From Cyclobacteriaceae bacterium (GTDB lineage Bacteria > Bacteroidota > Bacteroidia > Cytophagales > Cyclobacteriaceae), in contig JAKISE010000018.1 in the NCBI GenBank assembly GCA_021648745.1, positions 1 through 45,675 on the forward strand: 45,675 nucleotides of DNA, in the 5' to 3' direction. The position numbers and the translations under genes are program-made. Positions within the stretch are counted from its first letter, which is position 1; each line of letters begins with the position of its first letter. Of this stretch, positions 9,806 to 19,500 are shown in pieces. The notes below the pieces were generated by a model. It did no database searches and had not been told where the DNA came from. It saw only the letters and a list, made by a program, of their open reading frames with translations.

Positions 9806-10957
9806 CTAGTTTAATAAGCCTTTGCTGTTTGTTTTTAATAAAAATGTTTGTTGCGCGCCCTTCGTATTTATAGAGGTGCCTAAGATTAGGTAGCTGCCAT
9901 CTGTAGTTCTTCTAATTTTTACCGGTATTTCATCGCCTGTACCACCAAAAGTTTGGTTAATGCCCTCAGGTACTATATTGCCATCAATGTCAAGTTCCAA
10001 AAGTAATAAGTCTGCGTCAGTTCTTGCCTCTTCAGAATGTTCATCTGTTGTAGCTGCTATAAGTACGCCATTAAGCGTGTTGGTTAAAGAATACCCAATG
10101 TAATTACCAGTTGCAAAGTCTCCGGCTTCAATAATTATTTCACTACTAATACTTCCATTAATAAGGGATGCATACCCAATTTTAGATTCGCCATTACTAT
10201 TTACAGACTGTACAAGCCCAAAGCCTCCAGGTGTTTTTACTATATCGCCTTCTGTATTTGTTAGTATTTGATCATCAAACAAGGTAGGGTTGGATTCGTT
10301 TCCTTCATTATTATGTAAAACAGTAGTAACACTCACACTGCTTTGGTTGGCATAATAGTTTAGCCAGGTAATACGTTCGTTTTCATCATAAAGTGAATTA
10401 CCGGGTAATTCAGAAAGGTATTTTCTAGGGGATGGCCAAATAGGAGTTAAGTCTAAAGAATAGCCTTGCAATAGAATGGAGTCGCCTTGTGCTGTTGAGG
10501 TATAACCTAATCCAATAATTTCATCGTTTGCGGTAAACGTAACCGCAGATCCATGTTCTGCTCCCGTGCCTATAAAAGTAGAACCAAGTCTAGCTCCTGT
10601 TTCTTTATTGGTTTTGATTAGTTGCATAAAGGTTGTTCCATCTATGATATTTATACTATCACCGATAACGATGTAACCATCAGTTGCTTCAGTTATTGAG
10701 CTACCACTAAAATAAGTTAAAGATTGAGCCCAAAGTTTATTGCCTAACAAATCAGTTTTCAATAATAAGGTGGTTGAATCTGTGTAGGTACTCAAAATCA
10801 AAAAACCATCCTCTAAAACTACTACATCCTTGCTATTCATAGTACCGGTTTCGCTATAATACTTTAGAAATGTAGCGGTTTGGTTGGGTTCTAAGTTGTT
10901 AACCGAGCAACCACCCAAAAGGGCAAGAAGTAAAAGGTATAAAAACGCAATACGCAT
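9806..10957 (-). CDS. Putative lipoprotein with propeller-like repeats
   Basis: 383 residues starting with a short signal peptide and a clear lipobox (LLGGC, Cys at residue 17), so a lipid anchor in the envelope is expected. The mature part has repeating blocks of the type DGFLIL...LLKTDLLGNKLW, and near the C-terminus DGSYLILGTS...LLKTNSKG. These resemble delta-60 or beta-propeller repeats found in many Bacteroidota surface proteins. No enzymatic motif is seen. It is 1 base from the upstream barrel gene and 7 bases from the downstream giant gene, so all three are probably co-translated and may form one envelope assembly. Function unknown. Confidence 0.75.
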   Translation of the reverse strand: MRIAFLYLLLLALLGGCSVNNLEPNQTATFLKYYSETGTMNSKDVVVLEDGFLILSTYTDSTTLLLKTDLLGNKLWAQSLTYFSGSSITEATDGYIVIGDSINIIDGTTFMQLIKTNKETGARLGSTFIGTGAEHGSAVTFTANDEIIGLGYTSTAQGDSILLQGYSLDLTPIWPSPRKYLSELPGNSLYDENERITWLNYYANQSSVSVTTVLHNNEGNESNPTLFDDQILTNTEGDIVKTPGGFGLVQSVNSNGESKIGYASLINGSISSEIIIEAGDFATGNYIGYSLTNTLNGVLIAATTDEHSEEARTDADLLLLELDIDGNIVPEGINQTFGGTGDEIPVKIRRTTDGSYLILGTSINTKGAQQTFLLKTNSKGLLN

Positions 10958-10958
10958 G

Positions 10959-12041
10959 TTATCTTAATTTTTTAGGTATAAAAATGTTTCTTGTATATCC
11001 TACTGAAAAACCAATATCTTGGAGTCTAAATCCATCGTAGGCATCAGTTAATTCCCATAAAAGGTTTGGGTTTGATGGAGTTAAAGAGTTTTCAGGGTTG
11101 CTTGAGTTTAACACTTGTTGAGAATATCTAACCCTAAGATTTATATACCCTTCATCAAGTTGCATTTTTGCCCCAATAATTCCTATGGCAGAAATATTAA
11201 ATCTATTTCTATCAGGGGTTAAAACTATTTTATTAGTTGTTACTAACCTACCATCAATTTCAAACGTAGTTGCATCACTTTGATATGATTCACTTAATAA
11301 TAATTGAGGGGCTACTCCTAAGGCACAATACATAGTGAATTTATTTTTTTTCCAAAAATGATATTGAACTAATAGGGGTATTTCGATTGAAGTTACTTCT
11401 TCGGCTCCGGTAAACCCTCCATTCAAAGCACCGCTAATAATTTTTTGCGATTCATGTGTTTTTTCAAATTCTATTATCTGAAAGCTAAACCCTCCCAATA
11501 AATATAGTTTTGGTTTAAACTTATACTCAATGAATAAATCGCCTTTAATGCCCAAAAGAGGAGAGTAGGATTGCCTTGAATCATTATTTAGGTCTGGTGT
11601 TCCATTTAAATCTGTAATAATTGGCGAACCAAAAACTGTCCCAAACATGCCTCCAATATTAAAAATAGGTTCGTGCCTATATTTATCGTATAAGTTTATA
11701 AACTCGCTGGGGTCTATGGCAGGGTTTACTGTAAACAAATGATTGGCATGAAGTAGCTTTAACATGGTTTCACCCGCTTTTTCCGGCTCTTCTAAAAATA
11801 AGTAGGATAAAGTAAGCAATTTAAGTGCTTGAGTTTTACCGGTTTTATCAAAACCTCCGTCTGCCAGGCAGTCACCTATCAGGGGTTCTACATCTTGTAT
11901 TCTGCCTTGGTCGTACTTGGATTGCGCTTGTTCTAGCTTTATAACACAATCACTCTTTTCTTCCTGCCCGTATATAGCACCAGAATAAAAGCTAAAAAGT
12001 AAGAGTGAAAAAGTTATTTTATACCAATTAGTTTTGAACAT
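10959..12041 (-). CDS. Periplasmic helical domain plus outer-membrane beta-barrel protein
   Basis: About 360 residues from the chosen ATG at 12041 (MFKTNW), which gives a clean signal peptide ending at IYGQ. An ATG further upstream at 12065 would add eight charged residues before it. The first 110 mature residues are TPR-like helices with two cysteines (DC and GDC). The rest, from about residue 125, has alternating aromatic strands (GIKGDLFIEYKF, LYLLGGFSF, VQYHFWKKNKFTMYCALGV) and ends like a PorT- or OmpW-type outer-membrane barrel. The gene overlaps the end of the STAND gene by 14 bases, which ties it to that system. It could act as the outer-membrane partner of the lipoprotein and giant protein that follow (inference). 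Confidence 0.75.
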   Translation of the reverse strand: MFKTNWYKITFSLLLFSFYSGAIYGQEEKSDCVIKLEQAQSKYDQGRIQDVEPLIGDCLADGGFDKTGKTQALKLLTLSYLFLEEPEKAGETMLKLLHANHLFTVNPAIDPSEFINLYDKYRHEPIFNIGGMFGTVFGSPIITDLNGTPDLNNDSRQSYSPLLGIKGDLFIEYKFKPKLYLLGGFSFQIIEFEKTHESQKIISGALNGGFTGAEEVTSIEIPLLVQYHFWKKNKFTMYCALGVAPQLLLSESYQSDATTFEIDGRLVTTNKIVLTPDRNRFNISAIGIIGAKMQLDEGYINLRVRYSQQVLNSSNPENSLTPSNPNLLWELTDAYDGFRLQDIGFSVGYTRNIFIPKKLR

Positions 12042-15000
12042 TTTTACACGTATTTTCTTTTGCAATATCTTTTAAATCTGCCACATATATTTCCCATTCT
12101 TCATTCGTCATACTTCTGTTTATATGTGTGCATAGTTTTTCAGCCATTTGGGTAATGTCAATAGGCCAAACCCGAACTTCGCCATTGGCAAAGCCTCCTC
12201 CTAATAAAAACTCACCATCAGTGGTAAAATCAAGAGCTGCCGCCCAATCGGTATAGCCCGAGAGAACCAGAGGCTGTAATTTTAATTCATCCATATTCCA
12301 AACCCTCAGGGTGCCATCGAGGCTGGCAACGGCTAGAAATTTACCATTGGGGCTAAATTCTACATCATTGATTTGCGCTTGTATTTCAGAAAACCTTCTT
12401 ACAACAGCTCCTGTTACTGGTTCTATAATAGTTACTAGTCCTTCTCTATTACCAGCTACTAAATATCTGCCATTTGGGCTAAACCGTACCGAAGTAATGG
12501 CATCGCCCTTGGTTTCGTAAATAACTCGTTCTTTATTACCATTGGAGAGGTCCCAAATAAACACTTTCCCATCGTTACCACCACCCACCAATAATTTGCC
12601 ATTTGCACTTAGTGCCAAATGATTAACTTTTACAGAAGGCATAATAAATGCACTAACAGCATTTGTTGAAAAACTATATTTGACTATATCTCTTCCATTT
12701 TCTTGTAACGCTAAAAACTCGTTTTTTGAAGGTAGAAGCACGGTGTTTTGAATAACACCCTTAAAACCTTCTAATCGCCTTGTTGCGTTGTTGGCTAAAT
12801 TAAAGTAATCAATAAAGGTGCTGCCATCAGCCGATGGGTAATCTCCACTTGCAATGAGCCAATCACCATTTGGGTCGCCTGTTAAATCCTTGGTGTTATA
12901 TCCAAGCCTTGCACCTACAATGGTATCGGCACTTACTTGGCCGTTTTTAACTGACCATTGCAATATTTTTCCTTCAGAATCGGCAGAAAAAATGCCTTGA
13001 TCACTGCTCCCATTATTAATAACCACATTTACTTGTTGCGAATGGCCTTTTAAACTTTTTGTGGAAATATCGCCAAATTGAGCCAGTGCTTTATATACTC
13101 CATCATAAATGTCTGAATTAAAGCTAGGCCCGGCATGTTGCACGTTAAAATTATAGCCTTGGCGTGCCAATAATCCTTTTAATTGTGAATCTGGTATGTT
13201 TTTAGTGGCCTTAATGGCCAGCGCTTTTGAAAGGGCTAGGTATCTAAGTTTATCTGCATTTTCTTTCTCTTTTTGGGCTTTGGCTTCAGCTTTTCTAGCT
13301 TCTTCTCCCTTTTCTATGGCAATTAGCTCTTTATCTTTTGCGTTAGCCTCTGCTCTTTGAGCCCTGCCTGTAGCCTTAACTGCTACCGCTTTTTCATCGA
13401 TAGCAACTTGTTCAGCTTTTTGGGCAGCAATAGCAGACTCATCTGCTTTATCTCTGGCTATATCTGCAGCTGCTTTTTGCCTATTAGCTTCAATCAAATT
13501 CTCATTAGCTTTCTTTTCATTGGCGTTTGCTCGAACAGATTCTTCTAATGCTAATTTTTCTGATTTTTCGGCTGCTGTTTTTTGCACAAAAGCAAAGAGT
13601 AAAAAGAATAAAGAAATTACAGTGGCAGCCCCCATAATTAAGGCAGTCATTCGAGCACGTTTTAGGGCTCTTTTAGCTTGTAATTCTTTAATTTTTTGCT
13701 CTTCCTCAAATTCTTTTTTAGAGTATTCGAGAAAGACCATAGTGCGCTCATAGGCAAGGTCGTACCTTTGCCCCCAAACAAGGGTGGGCTTATGTTTTAA
13801 TTGCCAATTGAGTGCTAATTGTAAATCTGGTGGTCGCCATAAACCTCCTTTACCCACCTGATGCATGGCTGAGGCTTCGGAAAGCCGCAAATACATACTT
13901 ACAGCTTCCGACTCTTCATCTACCCAGTTTTTTAATCGAACCCAAATGCGCATCAAGCTTTCATGCGAGATGTCTATCATAGAGTCGGCATGCAGTATTT
14001 GGTCTGCGGGAGGCATTAATAACGACCTGCCTGGCTCTCTAAATCGTTCAATTACACTCGATACTTCTTCTACTGATACATCTGCAATAGAAGCAATTTC
14101 ACTCAGTAGGGTAGGGCGCCTTATGCCAAAGCTCTCACCTCTTTTTTCAGTAATGGCTTTAAACAGAATGGCACATATTTCTCTTTGGTAATCGTTAAGC
14201 TCATCAAAAGCTTCGTTTGCATGCATGGAAAGGGCTTCTTCCATGGTGCCAATGGCCTCGTAATGTTTGAGGTCCATTTCTTCGCTATCGGTTTCTTTAT
14301 TATTCTTCCAATAGTCCCATGTACGCATTAAAGCATGCTGTAAAATCGGAAGCTGATCGGGGTTGTCACCTAAATCGTTAAGCAATTTTTGAACAAGCCT
14401 TGGCGTAATTTCTCCACTACCAACGGCCACAGGGCCTTCGATGGCTCTTCTTTTCTGCTCACGTGTGAGCATTGGAATTAAATAGTGGCTATCATTAATT
14501 TTTCTAGTGAGCTCCGCAAATTGCGCACATTCTCCAATAAAATCGGAGCGCATAGTAATAGCTATATAAATAGGCTCGTCTTTATAATTTATAGCCTCCA
14601 TTAATAGGTTAATAAAACTGAGGGTTTCATTAACGGAGTCGGTGTTTAAGCTATCATCTTTAAATCTGAAGAGTTCTTCAAATTGATCGACCAGGATCAA
14701 GTAGTTTTTGCCAGTTTGCTTTCTGGTTTGCTGAATGGCTTCCACCAATCCTAATGAACTACTTTTCATTAGGGTAGAAATAATGGTTCTTTTAATCTTT
14801 CGATCTTCGTAGTTTGCTTTGTCGTAGGCAGGGTCATGCTCTAAAATGGCTTCGCCTAAATTTTCGATAGGGTTATTACCAGGCCGGGTTACAACTACTT
14901 CCCAATTAGGCCCCGTTTCTGTTAAAAAACCTCCATATAAAATGGGGAGAGCTCCGCAATAAATAAAGGAAGATTTACCACTTCCGGATGGACCAATGAT

Positions 15001-15141
15001 ACCTACAAATCGATGTTGCGATAATTTTAATAATACCTCATCTGTTTGCCCTTCTCTGCCAAAGAACAAATGACTTTCGTCTATATTGAATGGTCTGAGT
15101 CCTGGAAATGGATTCTCAATATGACTGGTTATGGTGCTCAT
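12028..15141 (-). CDS. Membrane-anchored nSTAND1 NTPase with WD40 repeats
   Basis: 1037 residues. The N-terminus PFPGLRPF...FFGRE is the hallmark of the novel STAND NTPase 1 family. Walker A is GPSGSGKSS (50-58), Walker B YLILVDQFEEL (147-157), followed by TMRSDF (196-201) and the conserved LPILQHALMRTW (264-275) and ISHESLMRIW (391-400). One transmembrane helix (about 499-519) precedes an alanine/lysine/glutamate-rich coiled coil (about 520-640) and WD40-type blades (about 695-1000). STAND proteins act as ATP-driven switches that oligomerise when their repeat sensor binds a trigger. With only one helix, the ATPase and the propeller probably lie on opposite sides of the inner membrane, unless the helix is a hairpin. 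The start overlaps the TIR gene stop by ATGA, implying coupled translation and a joint function. Confidence 0.9.
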   Translation of the reverse strand: MSTITSHIENPFPGLRPFNIDESHLFFGREGQTDEVLLKLSQHRFVGIIGPSGSGKSSFIYCGALPILYGGFLTETGPNWEVVVTRPGNNPIENLGEAILEHDPAYDKANYEDRKIKRTIISTLMKSSSLGLVEAIQQTRKQTGKNYLILVDQFEELFRFKDDSLNTDSVNETLSFINLLMEAINYKDEPIYIAITMRSDFIGECAQFAELTRKINDSHYLIPMLTREQKRRAIEGPVAVGSGEITPRLVQKLLNDLGDNPDQLPILQHALMRTWDYWKNNKETDSEEMDLKHYEAIGTMEEALSMHANEAFDELNDYQREICAILFKAITEKRGESFGIRRPTLLSEIASIADVSVEEVSSVIERFREPGRSLLMPPADQILHADSMIDISHESLMRIWVRLKNWVDEESEAVSMYLRLSEASAMHQVGKGGLWRPPDLQLALNWQLKHKPTLVWGQRYDLAYERTMVFLEYSKKEFEEEQKIKELQAKRALKRARMTALIMGAATVISLFFLLFAFVQKTAAEKSEKLALEESVRANANEKKANENLIEANRQKAAADIARDKADESAIAAQKAEQVAIDEKAVAVKATGRAQRAEANAKDKELIAIEKGEEARKAEAKAQKEKENADKLRYLALSKALAIKATKNIPDSQLKGLLARQGYNFNVQHAGPSFNSDIYDGVYKALAQFGDISTKSLKGHSQQVNVVINNGSSDQGIFSADSEGKILQWSVKNGQVSADTIVGARLGYNTKDLTGDPNGDWLIASGDYPSADGSTFIDYFNLANNATRRLEGFKGVIQNTVLLPSKNEFLALQENGRDIVKYSFSTNAVSAFIMPSVKVNHLALSANGKLLVGGGNDGKVFIWDLSNGNKERVIYETKGDAITSVRFSPNGRYLVAGNREGLVTIIEPVTGAVVRRFSEIQAQINDVEFSPNGKFLAVASLDGTLRVWNMDELKLQPLVLSGYTDWAAALDFTTDGEFLLGGGFANGEVRVWPIDITQMAEKLCTHINRSMTNEEWEIYVADLKDIAKENTCKNVQN

Positions 15142-16571
15142 ATTGCTTTATTTAGTCCTTTAATAAATGCTATAATTGCATCTTCAGTAGATTTTTTATT
15201 TTTAAATTCAATTAAATCCACTTCGTAATCTACAAAGCCTTCTTTTGATAATTCAATGCCTTCTCCGGCTAAAATAGCTTTGCCAACAATGGGTTTATTT
15301 CTGCCTAAACCTGGGGCTTTAAGCAGGTCTAATAACTTCATTCTCACCCAATTCATGTTTACCTTTTCTTGAAAAACAATGGCAAGATCTAATTGCTTAA
15401 GTTTTTCAAGATGCCCTTTCCTAACCTCTAGTAAATCATTGCCAAAATCAGGTTCAATAACATTTAACCCCTCTTTAACTAATAATTTTATAATAGATGA
15501 AACGGAATTTTTATCAATTTTATCATAAATAAGGTAAACATTGAGTTTTTTCTTGTCCACATGAAATGTTTCTTCCTGCGGAACCCCGAAACTGTCATTT
15601 ACAAACATTTCTTCCCTCATTATATTTTTAAAATCTTCCAACGGTGTTTGAAGAACCTCTGCACCCTCTAAAGCAGTAGCGTCTCTTTGCAAGTTTTCTA
15701 AGAACACCTTTTGCTTATCGCTTGATTTTGTTTGGTCGGGTTTAATCCAAATCAATCGCTGCATTTTTCCTCCGTCTTTGGTTTTAATTTGTGAGGCTAG
15801 TTTGTTTTGCAGGTCAACCACTGAGCGGTCGCTTCCTTCAGGAATATCGCCATAAGAGTTGCCTAATAAGTGGATTCCAAAAACACATTCTTCTAAATTT
15901 TTATTAATTTCTTTGGTGAGGTCATCAAGTTTAGGAGAGAGGTTGTGATTAGGTAACACTTTAAAGCCGTGTCGTTGAAGTTCTCTTCTAATAATATTAC
16001 GCTGTATAGAAAGGTCGTTTCCGGTTACTGCCAAATAAATAGATTTTCGATCGAACAAAGGTTTAATGTTTTTAACATTATTTTCTTGTTCATATAATAA
16101 TTCATTAATATCAAAAGCAAGATCTACGAGCTTCATCCAATAAATACTTTCGGCATTGGGCCCAAAAAAGTCGTAAAAAGCATTTTTATCATCACTTTCG
16201 GCATTATATAATTCGTACGGGATTAGCTGGTTTAGTTTTGCAGGTAAAAGTTCAACACTAACATGCTCTTTCATTACCTTAAGCACTTTGGCATCTGATT
16301 TTTTTCCAGCGTAAAACTCTTCTATGGCGTCTAAGCAGGGGCCACTCTTAACCATTTCATTAGAAATAATACTAACTAGTACTCCTGTGTTTTTTAGTTC
16401 TGTTTTGGTTAAAGAATCGGCATCTGATTTTGAAACTATCACAGGGTTAGCTCCTAAAACCTGGCTTAAAATTGTTTGCAAAAACTTTTCGAAACTGCTT
16501 ACCCAGCCATCATTGCCATTTTCTGCTTTGTTATCAGTTTCGCTATAATTAATTAAAATATCTATTTCCAT
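15138..16571 (-). CDS. TIR-domain protein with DUF4062-like and second TIR-like domain
   Basis: 477 residues, no signal peptide or membrane segment. Residues 1-150 look like a bacterial TIR domain: DILINYSETD at the start, VLVSIISNEMV in the middle, then SGPCLDAIEEF (76-86), where a glutamate sits as in NAD-cleaving TIRs. Residues about 176-260 resemble DUF4062 (KSIYLAVTGND, RNIIRRELQRHGFKVLPN, GIHLLGNSYGDIPEG). Residues about 340-445 form a third Rossmann-like unit (LNVYLIYDKIDK...LDLAIVFQE), probably another TIR-like fold. Its stop overlaps the start of the nSTAND gene, and it starts 9 bases after the transporter gene. TIRs in such settings are usually signalling or NADase effectors; whether this one is catalytic is uncertain. 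Confidence 0.75.
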   Translation of the reverse strand: MEIDILINYSETDNKAENGNDGWVSSFEKFLQTILSQVLGANPVIVSKSDADSLTKTELKNTGVLVSIISNEMVKSGPCLDAIEEFYAGKKSDAKVLKVMKEHVSVELLPAKLNQLIPYELYNAESDDKNAFYDFFGPNAESIYWMKLVDLAFDINELLYEQENNVKNIKPLFDRKSIYLAVTGNDLSIQRNIIRRELQRHGFKVLPNHNLSPKLDDLTKEINKNLEECVFGIHLLGNSYGDIPEGSDRSVVDLQNKLASQIKTKDGGKMQRLIWIKPDQTKSSDKQKVFLENLQRDATALEGAEVLQTPLEDFKNIMREEMFVNDSFGVPQEETFHVDKKKLNVYLIYDKIDKNSVSSIIKLLVKEGLNVIEPDFGNDLLEVRKGHLEKLKQLDLAIVFQEKVNMNWVRMKLLDLLKAPGLGRNKPIVGKAILAGEGIELSKEGFVDYEVDLIEFKNKKSTEDAIIAFIKGLNKAI

Positions 16572-16580
16572 TGTAGAAAA

Positions 16581-19500
16581 TTAGTTTTTTGAATGTTGAT
16601 AAAAATGGTTTTGCAAATTTTTGCTTGTCGTATTTATTATTCTATTTGCTAGCACCTTATAGTTTGTTAGCACATCAAATATGTCGTTTAAACTTAGTTT
16701 AAAAAGCTTAACTTCTTTCTTTGCAATTATTTTCTCTAATCGAGTGTCCTCACTTGAAAACATGTTGCCAATGAACTCATGTTCAATAAAACTAGACTCA
16801 GCTCCATCTGCTGCAATTACAGTTGGACTATTGGATAATACATAATAAGCAAACTGGTCATCTGAAATAAAGAGTTCATCATCAGTATTCAGTTCTAAGA
16901 GCTCTGCTTTATCTATAATTTGAGAAATGTGAAGCCCTGTTAAGAATTTGAATGAGTCACCTTCTGCAAAAAATCGACACATATCGAATTTTAGTGGAAG
17001 GTCTTTCTCAATCCGATCCATTATATCCCTAAAGTCTTTATTTTGAAGAAGCAGCCTTTCAGATATACTTTCATAAATTTCTTTATTGTCTTCAATAATA
17101 ATTGCGGCCGCTAATTCCGAGAGCAAACTATCAGGGTTAAACATTTGTGCTATTATGCTTTTTGTAACCTCTTCCTGTTTGTTGTATTTTAAGGCATATA
17201 AGGTACACGCTTTCGTCCAACGATTAATATTATTATAATCTCTATTAAGTAAAAAATTATAGGTGGTGGCTTCGTTATAGGATTGACGTGGGTAAAAGTG
17301 CTGTAGTTTAACTAGCTTCTCCTTGGTTTCAATATCGTCAAGTAAAGGAAAAAGCTTTGGCTTAAGGTCAGGGGCAATAAAAATGTCTAAAAGTTCTAGT
17401 GCAAAGGTGTTTCCTTCACTTGTACCTGCTTCAATGTTTTCCTTCACCAGTTCTATCGATTCGCTGTCGTAAAGCATGGAGAGAATAATATATATCATAC
17501 TAAAATTGCTCTCAACCTCATCTGCTAATGCCAATTTTAGAGGCCCATTATAGTCTTCATCAGACAATTCATCGATGGCAGCTAAGTTCCAAATGCCTTT
17601 GCCGATTTCATCAGATAAAATATCGTTGAGCTGCCCTAACTCGTTTTCACTTGCTCTAAAGTTTTTTTCTTTAAAGGCTAACAGAATCTGTCGTACAATT
17701 TTTCGATCTGGAAAATCTATTTTCTCCCAAAGGATATCGTGCGACTCTGGTAAATTTATTTGGCTAATAATAGAAATGATTTTTAGCATTACTGACTGGC
17801 TTTGCCCAGACCTGTGGAACGCATTTTCTAAACTTTGAAGTACTGCTTCACCCGATTCAATTAATGCAGATGATGCATCGTAAGTAAATGTTTTATTGCC
17901 AAGCAATTCAATTAATAGGGGCCAAGTTTCCTTTCGCTTTACCTTGCGTGCTGTAATAATAGCTTGTCGCTTTACATCTGCATTTTGATCTCTTAACAGT
18001 TCGAGCAAAACAAAAATGGATTTATCAGAGACTAAACTCCTCAACAATTTTATAGCTAATATTCGGTCTTCTTTGAGTGTTGATTTAGATAAAGTATATA
18101 ATCTATCTGGAGAGATTGAAATTACATCTCCGGCTTCAGCTTCATTTGCTGCTTTGTTAGCAAGGTTTTTGAGTTCAAGATTTGAGTTGGATGGCTTAGA
18201 GTCAAACTCCAGTTCCATCTTCTTAATTTTTGACTCTAAATAATTAAAAATATTGCCCTTTACGCTATCAACCATTTTGAGTGCTGTTTTCTCAAAGGTT
18301 CCAGGACTTGTTCTTTCCAATAATTTTAAACCATTAATTATTTGCTCTTCAGGTACTTGGTCGTTATTTAACTCATTGTCATGATGACCTGTTGTTTTTT
18401 TATTTTTCTCCAGGGTGTGCTGCAAGCTTGATTTATAGCCGTTATGGAGCTTACTTGTGATAAAATACCAAGCAAAAAGAACTGGAATTAGGCCTGCAAC
18501 TACAAAAATGAGCTCTACATCAAATTGGTTCATTCCTATTAGGATTAAACCTGCAAGAACTCCACCAATAGCGGTAACCACTCCTTCCACCTTGGTTATA
18601 ACATCAAACTTAATGTCGCTATCTATTGGTAGAAAATAGAGTTTAAAGGTTGGGCCATCAAGCGCATCTTTTAGGGAGTCGATAAACAGTTTACTAGCAG
18701 CAACTGCCAAGAAAAACCAAACAAAATTTTCAGCTTGATCGGTAAAACCCATTATTAAACCCACCAATAAAGCAGCACCTGCTAATACAATTGCTAGTAA
18801 TGGATTAACTATTAAGGAGACTTTAAGGCCATAATTTTCTATTAGCCAGTCAGTTACAAAAGTTTGAAATAAAAAACTAAAAATGACCACTGTGGCTTCA
18901 AATTTTGCTAAAAATGCTCCTTTTTCAGCAACTGTTTCCCATTGTATATTGGTTACCGTTAAAAAACTGTAATCAATAAATGTAACTGCAATAAGCGAAA
19001 CAATCACAAATAAGGTCATCCAACGTGTGTAGCGGTCACCGAATATTTTAGAAAAAGGTTGTGATTTTACTTTTTTTACGTTTAAAGAGGTTTTGCTAAG
19101 TAATGAGTTTGCTGAAAAAGTGGCAATTATCATTCCCACAATTCCTGCCACAGAGCCAATGTATAACTGGGGAGTGCTAATAATGCTATTGTCTAGAATG
19201 TAACCAATTGCAAATAATGCCAGTATTGATGCAATTAGCTGTCCAGTATCAATTCCTCCAATAACTCTTTTTGATTGCTTTAAGTTGAACACCCTACCGA
19301 AATACCCCCAAAAAATTAGGCTTGCAATAAAAGAAAAGGGCAGTGCTAAAATAAAAGCGACAAAAACAACAACTTCGTTAGCTTCAGAGGCATTGCTTTG
19401 TACCCAAATAGCTGCAGTGCCAGCTAAAAGTAGAAGTAAAAAAAATAGCACCAAACTTTGGAAAGCAATTCTACGTTGCAGATAGGCATAAATATACGTG

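Noticed and set aside
12042..12065. Upstream ATG for the barrel-protein gene
   Set aside because: It places charged residues before a good signal peptide and lengthens the overlap with the STAND gene; the ATG at 12041 is preferred.
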